Positions 1 through 6,725 of a stretch of DNA of 14,202 nucleotides are shown piece after piece (position 1 is the first letter of the stretch; each line of letters starts with the position of its first letter). Origin of the DNA: Bacteroidales bacterium UBA3724 (lineage in GTDB: Bacteria; Bacteroidota; Bacteroidia; Bacteroidales; P3); the NCBI GenBank assembly GCA_002371315.1, contig DFHL01000128.1:1-14202 (forward strand), written 5' to 3'. The translations under genes and the position numbers were made by a program. The notes beneath the pieces were generated by a model. That model was not told the DNA's origin. It was given only the letters and a program-made list of their open reading frames with translations, and did not search any database.

Positions 1-543
1 CTTATCGTAGTCGATGCAGTCGAACTGTGGAATCTTAATCTGTGCATAGGAACCCGGCAGGAAGTCCATGTGGGCACCAGCAGGCAGTTGCACCTTGAAC
101 TCCTTGATGAATGTAGCGACGTTGCGGTTGGAGATGACGGTGCATTCGTATTCTTTGATGCTCAGAATGCTGGCCGGTACGGCGATGCTGAGGTCTTCTT
201 TGACCTTGCATTGGCAACCGAGGCGCCAGCCTTGCTGTATCTCTTTGCGGGTGAAGAAACCGACCTCGGTGGGCAGGATGCTTCCGCCGCCTTTGAGCAC
301 TTGGCAGCGGCACTGTCCGCACGAGCCTTTGCCGCCGCAGGCCGAAGGCAGATGGATGCCCTGCTCGGCAAGGGTGGAGATAAGGCTGCCGCCGGTGGGT
401 ACGCTGAGCTGTTTGTCGTTGTTGACTGTGATGGTGACGTTGCCTTGCGGCACCAGCTTGGCGCGCAGCAGAAGCAGCAATACAACCAGTACGAGTATGA
501 TGGTCAGGAAGATGACCAATGAAGCAATTATAGTCTGTGTCAT
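1..543 (-). CDS. nqrF: Na+-NQR subunit F, N-terminal part (cut by window edge)
   Basis: This is the 5' end of nqrF, the NADH-oxidising subunit of the Na+-translocating NADH:quinone oxidoreductase. It passes electrons from NADH through FAD and a 2Fe-2S cluster into the membrane subunits. The 181 visible codons start at the ATG at 543-541 with MTQTIIASLV. A single membrane helix spans about residues 5-27. A plant-type ferredoxin domain follows, with cluster ligands C69, C75, C78 and C110 (motif CGGKGSCGQC plus a distal Cys), matching the family spacing. Residues from about 130 begin the FAD-binding reductase domain; the NADH-binding part lies outside the window. The gene is last in the nqrABCDEF order. 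No Shine-Dalgarno sequence is seen: the 112-bp gap to nqrE is filled by octamer repeats ending 8 bp before the start codon. Identity is very secure; completeness cannot be judged. Confidence 0.95.
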   Translation of the reverse strand, partial: MTQTIIASLVIFLTIILVLVVLLLLLRAKLVPQGNVTITVNNDKQLSVPTGGSLISTLAEQGIHLPSACGGKGSCGQCRCQVLKGGGSILPTEVGFFTRKEIQQGWRLGCQCKVKEDLSIAVPASILSIKEYECTVISNRNVATFIKEFKVQLPAGAHMDFLPGSYAQIKIPQFDCIDYDK

Positions 544-551
544 AGCGATTG

Positions 552-660
552 CGTTATTGTGTTATTGTGTTATTGCGTTATTGTGTTATTGTGTTATTGT
601 GTTAGTGGCTACCGCGTCAGCACTAACGCATTAACGCACTCACGCAATAACGCACTCATA
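552..660. repeat. Inverted arrays of an octamer repeat between nqrE and nqrF
   Basis: Seven tandem octamers of form YGTTATTG or TGTTAGTG run from 552 to 607. After a 13-base spacer (608-620), five octamers of the opposite orientation (such as CACTAACG, CATTAACG, CAATAACG) run from 621 to 660 and overlap the nqrE stop codon. The innermost pair, GTTAGTG and CACTAAC, is perfectly complementary, and the outer units pair imperfectly. The nqr mRNA could therefore fold a long irregular stem with a 13-nt loop between the nqrE stop and the nqrF start. Possible roles are mRNA processing, stabilisation of the 3' end, or tuning of nqrF translation; this is inference. There is no T-tract after the stem in the direction of transcription, so it does not look like a terminator. 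Confidence 0.8.
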
Positions 661-1270
661 TTTTTATTCCCATAAATGACATAAAGGCGATGCCCATAAG
701 TCCAGTGATAATGAATGTTATGCCTACGCCACGCAATGCCGGCGGTATGGCGGAATAGCTCAAACGCTCGCGTATGGCGGCGATGCCGACGATGGCCAGC
801 AGCCAGCCGATGCCGCTGCCGAGGGCGAAGCAGGTGACCTCGCCGACGTTGGCGTATTCGCGCTGCTGCATAAAGAGCGAGCCTCCGAGGACGGCGCAGT
901 TGACCGCGATGAGCGGCAGGAAGATGCCGAGGGCGTTGTAGAGCGACGGCGAGTACTTCTCGACGACCATTTCCACCATCTGGACGATGGCGGCAATAAC
1001 GGCGATGAAAAGGATGAGACTCAGAAAACTGAGGTCGACATCAGCCAGCTTGGGACTGATCCACGCCAAAGCGCCAGGCTGCAGCAGGTACTTGTCGATG
1101 AGGTAGTTGACCGGCACGGTGATGACAAGCACAAAGGTCACTGCCACGCCAAGCCCAAACGAGGTCTTTACCGTCTTCGACACAGCCAGATAACTGCACA
1201 TTCCGAGGAAGAATGCGAAGATCATATTGTCGATGAATATCGACTTGACAAATATGTTAAAATATTCCAT
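656..1270 (-). CDS. nqrE: Na+-NQR subunit E
   Basis: NqrE is an integral inner-membrane subunit of the Na+-pumping NADH:quinone oxidoreductase. The 204-residue product has the family length and about six hydrophobic segments. It pairs with its paralogue NqrD; in the family, Cys residues in half-helices of both proteins hold an iron site in the middle of the membrane. Here the matching residues are C25 (FLGMCSYLAV) and C125 (IAVNCAVLGG). The start ATG (1270-1268) gives MEYFNIFVKS, typical of the family. It follows nqrD by 25 bp, and that gap is made of a hexamer tandem repeat with no Shine-Dalgarno sequence, unlike nqrB, nqrC and nqrD. The stop codon is embedded in the octamer repeat upstream of nqrF. 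RnfA is the nearest alternative family, but the neighbouring nqrA, nqrB, nqrC and nqrF settle the call. Confidence 0.96.
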   Translation of the reverse strand: MEYFNIFVKSIFIDNMIFAFFLGMCSYLAVSKTVKTSFGLGVAVTFVLVITVPVNYLIDKYLLQPGALAWISPKLADVDLSFLSLILFIAVIAAIVQMVEMVVEKYSPSLYNALGIFLPLIAVNCAVLGGSLFMQQREYANVGEVTCFALGSGIGWLLAIVGIAAIRERLSYSAIPPALRGVGITFIITGLMGIAFMSFMGIKI

Positions 1271-1275
1271 TTCCA

Positions 1276-1299
1276 GTTAACGTTAAGGTTAAAGTCAAG
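1276..1299. repeat. Four-copy hexamer tandem repeat in the nqrD-nqrE gap
   Basis: Four consecutive hexamers, GTTAAC, GTTAAG, GTTAAA and GTCAAG, fill the space between nqrD and nqrE and overlap the last codons of nqrD. The first unit contains the palindrome GTTAAC. The array occupies the place where a ribosome binding site for nqrE would be expected. Its function is unknown; it is probably a short degenerate tandem repeat. Confidence 0.6.
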
Positions 1300-1921
1300 G
1301 TTTCTCTTGCAGTTCTTTGTTGTGGCTGCGCTGTATCCAGATGATGATACCCACCAGTATCAGCGCCATCGGCGCCATAATGATGAAGCCGTTGTTCTCG
1401 TAGCCTATGTTGTAGAGCCCAAGTTTTTCAAAAATAGGGTATCCCCATAGCGTCCCGCGTCCGAACAGTTCGCGCACGAAGCCCAGGATGACGAGGATAA
1501 GTCCGTAGCCGAGCCCATTGCCTATGCCGTCGAGGAACGAGTCCCACGGCTTGTTGGTCATAGCGAAGGCTTCAAGGCGGCCCATAACGATGCAGTTGGT
1601 GATGATAAGTCCCACGTAGACCGACAGTTGCTTGCTGACATCGTAGACGAAAGCCATCAGTACCTGGTTGACCAGTATGACGAGGGCCGAGACAACGACG
1701 AGCTGCACAATGATGCGGATGCGCGGCGGTATGCTTTTGCGCATCAGCGAGATGATGAGGTTGGACAGTGCCACCACCACGGTGACCGAGAGGGCCATAA
1801 CAACGGCTGGTTTCAGCTGGGCCGTCACTGCCAGACAGGAGCAGATGCCCAACACCTGGACGGTGATGGGGTTGTTCTTGCCCAGTGGATTGGTTATTAG
1901 TTTTTTGCGATTACTGTTCAT
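1295..1921 (-). CDS. nqrD: Na+-NQR subunit D
   Basis: NqrD is a membrane subunit of the Na+-NQR complex and the partner and paralogue of NqrE. The 208-residue product has about six hydrophobic segments. C29, in the motif LGICSCLAVT, and C110, in IITNCIVMGR, match the Cys pair that contributes to the intramembrane iron centre shared with NqrE. The start ATG (1921-1919) lies inside the end of nqrC, so the genes overlap by 11 bp. It is preceded by a perfect AAGGAGG at 1928-1934 with a 6-nt spacer, which supports this start and suggests coupled translation with nqrC. The N-terminus, up to about residue 20, is cytoplasmic and Lys/Asn-rich. RnfE is the homologous alternative, excluded by the operon context. 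Confidence 0.96.
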   Translation of the reverse strand: MNSNRKKLITNPLGKNNPITVQVLGICSCLAVTAQLKPAVVMALSVTVVVALSNLIISLMRKSIPPRIRIIVQLVVVSALVILVNQVLMAFVYDVSKQLSVYVGLIITNCIVMGRLEAFAMTNKPWDSFLDGIGNGLGYGLILVILGFVRELFGRGTLWGYPIFEKLGLYNIGYENNGFIIMAPMALILVGIIIWIQRSHNKELQEKP

Positions 1922-2561
1922 CGTTAGCCTCCTTTCGTTGCGAAGAGATGTAGTCCTGATAGCGTTTCAGCTCGTCGATCAGCATTGCGCTGACACCGTT
2001 GCTGGTCATCGTGCCGCCGCTGATGGCATCGACCTGATGCGGGTCGCTTGGGTCGGCGTGTTTGACGACGGCGACAGAAACAACGTTGCCGCCATTGTCA
2101 AGTATCTGCTTGCCGATGAACTGGTTGCAGAATGCCTCGGATGTGATTTCGGCTCCAAGGCCGGGCGTTTCGCTGTCGTGGCTGAAGGTGATGCCGGTGA
2201 TGGTGTTAAGGTCGTCGGCAAGGGCTATGTTGGCGTAGATTTTGCCCCACAGGCCGTTGCCTGTGGTGGGGATGACGTAGCCGTTCTGGCCGTCTTTTTC
2301 ATACAGATAAAGCGTCAACGGCTCTTCGCCGTCTTGGGCCACGTTCAGCTCTTGCTTGAAGTATTTGCTGTAAACGCCGTCCACGCCGTCGCGTTCGCAC
2401 TCAACGCCGATGGTGGCCAGCAGCTGTTGCTTCTTTTCGTTGGCGACGTTGGCTTGCTGCCTGCTTTTGAGGCCTGTGGCCACAACGGTGAGCAGCAGTG
2501 CCACCACGGCGGCAAGCCCGAGCGAATAGAGCAGCATATAACGGTTTGTGAAGTTCTTCAT
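1911..2561 (-). CDS. nqrC: Na+-NQR subunit C (covalent FMN subunit)
   Basis: NqrC carries a covalently bound FMN on the periplasmic side and relays electrons within the Na+-NQR complex. The 216-residue product has one N-terminal membrane helix (about residues 8-28) followed by a soluble FMN-binding domain. The flavinylation motif is SGGTMTSNGV, with the presumed FMN-bearing Thr at T184. The family usually has SGAT here, so Ala is replaced by Gly. FMN attachment would need an ApbE flavin transferase, which is not in the window. The start codon overlaps the nqrB stop by one base (TAATG) and follows a perfect AAGGAGG eight nt upstream, so the start is well supported. The end overlaps nqrD by 11 bp. 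Confidence 0.96.
   Translation of the reverse strand: MKNFTNRYMLLYSLGLAAVVALLLTVVATGLKSRQQANVANEKKQQLLATIGVECERDGVDGVYSKYFKQELNVAQDGEEPLTLYLYEKDGQNGYVIPTTGNGLWGKIYANIALADDLNTITGITFSHDSETPGLGAEITSEAFCNQFIGKQILDNGGNVVSVAVVKHADPSDPHQVDAISGGTMTSNGVSAMLIDELKRYQDYISSQRKEANDEQ
1928..1934 (-). promoter_or_regulatory. Shine-Dalgarno sequence of nqrD
   Basis: AAGGAGG on the minus strand, 6 nt from the nqrD ATG and inside the nqrC coding region. A perfect Shine-Dalgarno sequence is noteworthy because Bacteroidota mRNAs usually lack one. It fixes the nqrD start. Confidence 0.75.
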
Positions 2562-3754
2562 TATGCGATCCTCCTTTCTTCCACATTCATATTCACTTGC
2601 CAGCGTTTTTGGCGGCGCTTGATGTTTGCCGCCACCACGCAGTGGTCAATCAGCGGAGCAAAGCAGTTCATCAGCAGGATTGCCAGCATCATACCCTCGG
2701 GATAGGCGGGGTTCAACACCCTCAGCAACACCGCGAAAGCGCCAATCAGGAAACCGTAGATCCATTTGCCTGTATTAGTCTGCGCAGCCGTGACGGGGTC
2801 GGTGGCCATAAAGACGCATCCAAAGGCGAAACCGCCCATCAGGTAGTGGTAGTAGAAAGGCACCTGCATATATTCGTTAGCACCGATGGCGTTGAACAGC
2901 AGACCCATAAGTCCGCCGCCAACGACGACGCTAAGCATAATGCGCCAGCTGGCAATGCCGGTGGCAAGCAGCAGCAGCGCGCCGAGCAGGATGGCGACGA
3001 CCGAGGTCTCGCAGGTGCTGCCGGGGATGGTGCCGATGAACATATCGAGCGCCGAGGCCTGCAGCGGCTGGCCAGCCATCAGCTGACCCAGCGGCGTGGC
3101 ACCGCTTACGGCGTCGCCGGCAAAATGGAATGGCGTGGCAATCCAGACGCTGTCGCCCGACATATGGCTGGGATAGCTGAAAAACAGGAATGCACGTGCC
3201 ACCAGGGCGGGGTTGAGGAAGTTGTAGCCGCTGCCGCCGAAAACCTCCTTGCCGATAACGACGGCAAAGGCAACGGCCAGCGCCAGCTGCCAAAGGGGTA
3301 CGGTGACGGGCACTATCATCGAGATTATCAGGCCGGTACCGATAAAACCTTCGCTGACCTCCTCGTGCCTGATCTCGGCAAAAAGGAACTCGATGGCGAG
3401 GCCGACGACATAGCTGACCACGATGATGGGCAGCATACGCAGGAAGCCGAACCACCACTGGTGCCAAAAGCCCCAGTCGAGGCCGTAGCTCAGCGCCGTC
3501 TGGTGGCCGATGTTCCACATTCCGAACAGCAGGGCAGGCAGCAGGGCGATGACGACGGTGATGATGGTGCGCTTCAGGTCGACGGCATCGCGTATGTGGC
3601 TGCCGCGGTAGGTGTTGCCCACTTTGCCGCCCGTGACGGTGTTGGGCGTGAAGGCGAACGACTCGAACGCCTCGAAGGTAGACTCCAGCTTTTCGAAGCG
3701 GCCGCCTTTGCTGAAGTTGGGCTTCAGTTTGTCAAAAAAGTCTCTTATAATCAT
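2561..3754 (-). CDS. nqrB: Na+-NQR subunit B (covalent FMN, Na+-translocating membrane subunit)
   Basis: NqrB is the large membrane subunit of Na+-NQR and holds a covalent FMN and riboflavin; it is thought to be central to Na+ translocation and quinone reduction. The 397-residue product has the family length. A soluble N-terminal stretch (about 1-60, with GSHIRDAVDLKRT leading into the first helix) is followed by about ten hydrophobic segments. The flavinylation motif SGATPL is intact, with the FMN-bearing Thr at T220. The family motif VFGGSGYNFLNPALVARAF is present at about 171-189. The start ATG (3754-3752) lies 4 bp beyond the nqrA stop and has AAGGAG ten nt upstream. The stop TAA shares its last A with the nqrC ATG. 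RnfD is the homologous alternative, excluded by context and by the SGAT site with NqrA next door. Confidence 0.97.
   Translation of the reverse strand: MIIRDFFDKLKPNFSKGGRFEKLESTFEAFESFAFTPNTVTGGKVGNTYRGSHIRDAVDLKRTIITVVIALLPALLFGMWNIGHQTALSYGLDWGFWHQWWFGFLRMLPIIVVSYVVGLAIEFLFAEIRHEEVSEGFIGTGLIISMIVPVTVPLWQLALAVAFAVVIGKEVFGGSGYNFLNPALVARAFLFFSYPSHMSGDSVWIATPFHFAGDAVSGATPLGQLMAGQPLQASALDMFIGTIPGSTCETSVVAILLGALLLLATGIASWRIMLSVVVGGGLMGLLFNAIGANEYMQVPFYYHYLMGGFAFGCVFMATDPVTAAQTNTGKWIYGFLIGAFAVLLRVLNPAYPEGMMLAILLMNCFAPLIDHCVVAANIKRRQKRWQVNMNVEERRIA
2570..2576 (-). promoter_or_regulatory. Shine-Dalgarno sequence of nqrC
   Basis: AAGGAGG on the minus strand lies 8 nt from the nqrC ATG and inside the 3' end of nqrB. 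Together with the one-base stop/start overlap it indicates translational coupling of nqrB and nqrC. Confidence 0.75.
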
Positions 3755-3758
3755 TGCT

Positions 3759-5123
3759 TCAGCTCTCCTTTCTTATTTTTTCCAAACCCTCGCGGATGAT
3801 GGCTTGAATCTCGGTTTTCGATGTGTCGGCAAACTCGCATAGCGCCAGGTCCTCGGGTTCCACCTCGTAGATGCCCAGATTCTCCATCTTCTCGATGTCG
3901 CCTGCAATACAGGCCTTTATGAGTTGCATCGGGTAGATGTCCAGCGGTACAAGCTTCTCGAATTCGCCGGTGACGAACAGCGGACGGACGCTTCCGTGGC
4001 GACCTGTGTCGAAAATAAAAGTGAACGCTTTCCGCTCTCCGCTTTCCGCTTTCCGCTTGAGAAAGCCGCTAAGGAAAGTGCGCGAGAAACTGAATTTCTT
4101 GAAGTTGGGACGCAGCCAGCCGAGGAAGTCGTAGTAGTCGCCTTCGGGCAGGACGCTCACCTTGTCGCAGGCGGCGCTGATGAAGCCGTCGGCGGCAACG
4201 CTCACGCCACTCAGCACATCGCCGCAGATGTAACGGACGTTTTCCGCTTTACGTTCTCCGCTTTCCGCCTCCAGGCTTGTCAGGCTGGCACCGGCCAAAG
4301 TGCGGTAGTACTGCGGATTTTCTACCGCAGGGCCGCACATCGCCACCAGACGCTCGGGGTTGTAGACGCCCGTTGTGAAGAAACGGCCTATCGTGGCCAC
4401 ATCCTGCGCACCCACGGTCCACACCGTCTCGCCCTTGTTGATGGGGTCGATTGCGGCAATCTGCGTACCGGTAAGGCCGGCAGGGTGGGGGCCTTGAAAG
4501 TGGTGTATTTCAGCGTTCTTTACCTCTTCGAGAAAGCCGTTGTCGCGGTTGCCTTGCAGCGAGAGGTGCACCGTGCCGGCAATGGCCTTCAGGGCATCGA
4601 TGCCGGCCTGGAAATCCTTCTCGCAGCCTTTGAGCATAAACGGGATGTCGACCGGCAGGGGCGAAGAATCGAAGGCCGAGATGAATACGGCCTTGGGCTT
4701 GGCGTCGCCTTGCGGAACGGTGCCGAACGGACGCTGCTTCAGAAGTGTCCACAAGCCGTTTTCGATCATCGCCTCGCGTTCCTTGCTGGGCTGTATGGCT
4801 GCTGCCGGACGGGCTTCGCTGCCGTCGGCCTCGACGACCACAGCCAGCAGGGCCCGCTTGTCGCCGCGCACGATGGACTTCACCGTGCCGCCCACTGGCG
4901 CAACGAAGCGTGCCGATGCGTTGTGCTTGTCCTCAAACAGCACGCTGCCGGCCTGCACCACGTCGCCTTCGCTGACCGTAAGGCGCGGCGCAATGCCGAC
5001 ATAGTCGGTGGGCTTTACGGCATAGAGCATCCCCTTCACGGCGCTGCCGCACGTGTGGACAGTCCTGACAGCCGTGCCGGGAATGCCGATGTCCAACCCT
5101 TTCTTTATTTTTATTGTATTCAT
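3759..5123 (-). CDS. nqrA: Na+-NQR subunit A
   Basis: NqrA is the soluble cytoplasmic subunit of Na+-NQR and is implicated in quinone interaction. I start it at ATG 5123-5121, giving MNTIKIKKGLDIGIPG, which matches the family N-terminus; the in-frame ATG 24 codons upstream would add sequence with no family counterpart and lies in an inverted repeat. The product is 454 residues with no membrane helix. Conserved blocks include FTTGVYNPERLVAMCGPAVENP, GDVLSG, DTGRHGSVRPLF and the C-terminal DIYPMQLIKACIAGDIEKMENLGIYEVEPEDLALCEF region (pieces of a longer match). Two segments, residues about 284-295 and 356-366, are encoded by GCGGARA heptamer repeats and read AESGERKA; they look like insertions between conserved blocks. 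First gene of the nqr run, 102 bp after aspA. No Shine-Dalgarno or clear TAnnTTTG promoter is seen. Confidence 0.96.
   Translation of the reverse strand: MNTIKIKKGLDIGIPGTAVRTVHTCGSAVKGMLYAVKPTDYVGIAPRLTVSEGDVVQAGSVLFEDKHNASARFVAPVGGTVKSIVRGDKRALLAVVVEADGSEARPAAAIQPSKEREAMIENGLWTLLKQRPFGTVPQGDAKPKAVFISAFDSSPLPVDIPFMLKGCEKDFQAGIDALKAIAGTVHLSLQGNRDNGFLEEVKNAEIHHFQGPHPAGLTGTQIAAIDPINKGETVWTVGAQDVATIGRFFTTGVYNPERLVAMCGPAVENPQYYRTLAGASLTSLEAESGERKAENVRYICGDVLSGVSVAADGFISAACDKVSVLPEGDYYDFLGWLRPNFKKFSFSRTFLSGFLKRKAESGERKAFTFIFDTGRHGSVRPLFVTGEFEKLVPLDIYPMQLIKACIAGDIEKMENLGIYEVEPEDLALCEFADTSKTEIQAIIREGLEKIRKES
3765..3770 (-). promoter_or_regulatory. Shine-Dalgarno sequence of nqrB
   Basis: AAGGAG on the minus strand, in the last codons of nqrA, ten nt from the nqrB ATG. 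It supports the nqrB start and coupling to nqrA translation. Confidence 0.65.
4026..4058 (-). repeat. GCGGARA heptamer tandem repeat inside nqrA (distal copy)
   Basis: On the minus strand, four tandem heptamers (GCGGAAA, GCGGAAA, GCGGAGA, GCGGAAA) plus partial ends lie inside nqrA. They encode RKAESGERKA between the conserved blocks FLSGFLK and FTFIFDTGRHGS, where I recall nqrA homologues having only a short loop. The insertion keeps the reading frame. The same peptide is encoded by related repeats at 4240-4272 and 7791-7843. Confidence 0.85.
4240..4272 (-). repeat. GCGGARA heptamer tandem repeat inside nqrA (proximal copy)
   Basis: On the minus strand, GCGGAAA, GCGGAGA, ACGTAAA and GCGGAAA form a degenerate four-unit array in nqrA. 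They encode AESGERKAE between TSL and the conserved NVRYICGDVLSG block. The array is in frame. Its units are more diverged than those at 4026-4058, suggesting an older insertion or relaxed selection on DNA identity. Confidence 0.8.
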
Positions 5124-5152
5124 AATATATGTGCTGCAAATAGCGAATAACA

Positions 5153-5197
5153 GATTGTGGACCGTCGGACGGCTGTTGCGGCCTTCAGTCCACAATC
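5153..5197. repeat. 10-bp inverted repeat in the aspA-nqrA gap
   Basis: GATTGTGGAC (5153-5162) and its exact reverse complement GTCCACAATC (5188-5197) are separated by 25 bp. That spacer begins with a small palindrome, CCGTC-G-GACGG (5162-5172). In the minus-strand transcript the element sits 28 bp after the aspA stop and ends about 30 nt before the nqrA start. It could be a hairpin that partly terminates aspA transcription, a stabiliser of processed ends, or a leader element of nqrA. The sequence after it in the direction of transcription lacks a clean T-tract, so an intrinsic terminator is only one option. Confidence 0.7.
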
Positions 5198-5225
5198 CTT
5201 TGGTTTCATTTATGTTGCGCTGTCG

Positions 5226-6653
5226 TTATTTCTCTTCCTTCAGTGCTTCCAGATCCACGGGCTTCAGCATATTCTCGGGCAGCAGAATCTTGTCCAGCTG
5301 CTCCTTGGTCAGCAGCTTGTGCTCCAGCACCAGCTCGTACACGCCGCGGCCGGTCTCGCTGGCCTCCTTGGCAATCTTGGTGCTCTGCTTGTAGCCGATG
5401 ATGGGGTTGAGCATCGTGACGATGCCGATCGAGTGCTCCACAAGCTCGCGGCAGCGCTTCTCGTTGGCGCGTATGCCGTCGATGCAGAGGGTGCGCAGCG
5501 TGTCGAGGCCGTTCTCGAGCAGGTGGATGCTTTCAAACAGCGTGTAGGCGATGACGGGCTCCATCACGTTCAGCTCCAGCTGGCCGTTGTCGCTGGCGAA
5601 GGTGATGGTCATATCGTTGCCTATCACCTTGTAGCACACCTGGTTCATCACCTCGGGGATGACGGGGTTGACCTTGCCGGGCATAATCGAGCTGCCGGGC
5701 TGGCGCTCGGGCAGGTGTATCTCGTTCAGGCCGCAACGCGGACCGCTGCTGAGTAGACGCAAGTCGTTGCAGATCTTGTTGATTTTCAAGGCAAGGCGCT
5801 TCAGGGCCGAGCTGTACTGGATCATACAGCTGGTGGCGCTGGTGGCCTCTATCAGGTTGTCGGCCAGGCGGATGTTCCAGCCGGTCACCTTCTTCAGGGC
5901 CTTGATGCAGGCATCGCTGTAGCCGGGCTTCGAGCAGATGCCCGTGCCGATGGCCGTAGCGCCCATATTGACAGTCAGGAACTCGCGGGCCGAAAGGTTC
6001 AGGTTGTTCACCTCGCCGCGCAGCGAGGCGGCAAAACCGCCAAAAGTCTGGCCAAGGGTCATAGGCACAGCGTCTTGCAGCTGCGTGCGGCCCATCTTGA
6101 TGACGTGGGCAAACTCTTCCGACTTGGCTTTCAGCGCGCTGATCATATTCTCGAGGTGGGGCAGGAAAGCCTCGTGCTCAAGGAACATAGCCATATGGAT
6201 GGCGCAGGGATAGGCGTCGTTGGTGCTCTGGCTGGCGTTGACAACGTCGTTGGGCGAGCAGAACTGGTATTCGCCCTTCTTGTGGCCCATACGCTCCAGC
6301 GCCAGGTTGGCAATCACCTCATTGGCAGCCATATTGGTGCTGGTGCCGGCGCCGCCCTGAATCATATCGATGGGAAACTGGTCGTGGTAGCGGCCCTCTA
6401 TCAGCTGGTCGCAGGCCCAGATGACGGCTTCGCCCTGTTCCTTGGTGATCATACCAACCTCGATGTTGGCCATAGCGGCGGCCTTCTTGGTCATCGCCAT
6501 ACCCTTGATGAAGTTGTGGTAGTCCATCAGCAGGCGGCCGCTGATGTGGAAATTCTCCATAGCGCGTGCGGTCTGCACGCCGTAATATGCCTCCTCGGGC
6601 ACCTCGTGGGTGCCGAGCAAATCGCTCTCTGTGCGGAATTTTGTATCGCTCAT
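5226..6653 (-). CDS. aspA: Aspartate ammonia-lyase (aspartase)
   Basis: Aspartase catalyses reversible deamination of L-aspartate to fumarate and ammonia. The 475-residue product belongs to the fumarase/aspartase superfamily and has the expected length. The N-terminus, ESDLLGTHEVPEEAYYGVQT, is aspartase-like, and the substrate-loop signature GSSIMPGKVNP lies at residues 320-330 with the catalytic Ser at S321, K327 and N329. Other conserved blocks are GGAGTSTNMAANEV (about 100-113), SQSTNDAYP (141-149) and MGRTQLQDAVPMTLGQ (187-202). Class II fumarase is the main alternative, but the pattern in these blocks, especially QLQDAVPMTLGQ and NEVIANLALERMGHKKGEY, favours aspartase. The start ATG (6653-6651) has no Shine-Dalgarno sequence, with a TAnnTTTG promoter element about 75 bp upstream. 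The fumarate produced can serve as electron acceptor for the respiratory chain that the downstream nqr genes feed; this link is inferred. Confidence 0.93.
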   Translation of the reverse strand: MSDTKFRTESDLLGTHEVPEEAYYGVQTARAMENFHISGRLLMDYHNFIKGMAMTKKAAAMANIEVGMITKEQGEAVIWACDQLIEGRYHDQFPIDMIQGGAGTSTNMAANEVIANLALERMGHKKGEYQFCSPNDVVNASQSTNDAYPCAIHMAMFLEHEAFLPHLENMISALKAKSEEFAHVIKMGRTQLQDAVPMTLGQTFGGFAASLRGEVNNLNLSAREFLTVNMGATAIGTGICSKPGYSDACIKALKKVTGWNIRLADNLIEATSATSCMIQYSSALKRLALKINKICNDLRLLSSGPRCGLNEIHLPERQPGSSIMPGKVNPVIPEVMNQVCYKVIGNDMTITFASDNGQLELNVMEPVIAYTLFESIHLLENGLDTLRTLCIDGIRANEKRCRELVEHSIGIVTMLNPIIGYKQSTKIAKEASETGRGVYELVLEHKLLTKEQLDKILLPENMLKPVDLEALKEEK

Positions 6654-6725
6654 AATCGTTATTTTTGTTATAAGAGTTTATTTGATAGTTTTATATAGCT
6701 GCAAACCTCTTCCCGGTTCGCGCTG

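Noticed and set aside
552..660. CRISPR array
   Set aside because: Units are 8 bp, contiguous and without unique spacers; no cas genes are nearby.
2597..3799. Plus-strand 400-codon open frame opposite nqrB
   Set aside because: Shadow of nqrB: rich in H, Q, D and G as expected for the reverse of a membrane protein gene, with no plausible start context.
5124..5195. Upstream in-frame ATG extending nqrA by 24 codons
   Set aside because: The extension has no NqrA counterpart, lies across the 10-bp inverted repeat and is preceded by no promoter or ribosome binding site. MNTIKIKKGLDIG at 5123 matches the family start.
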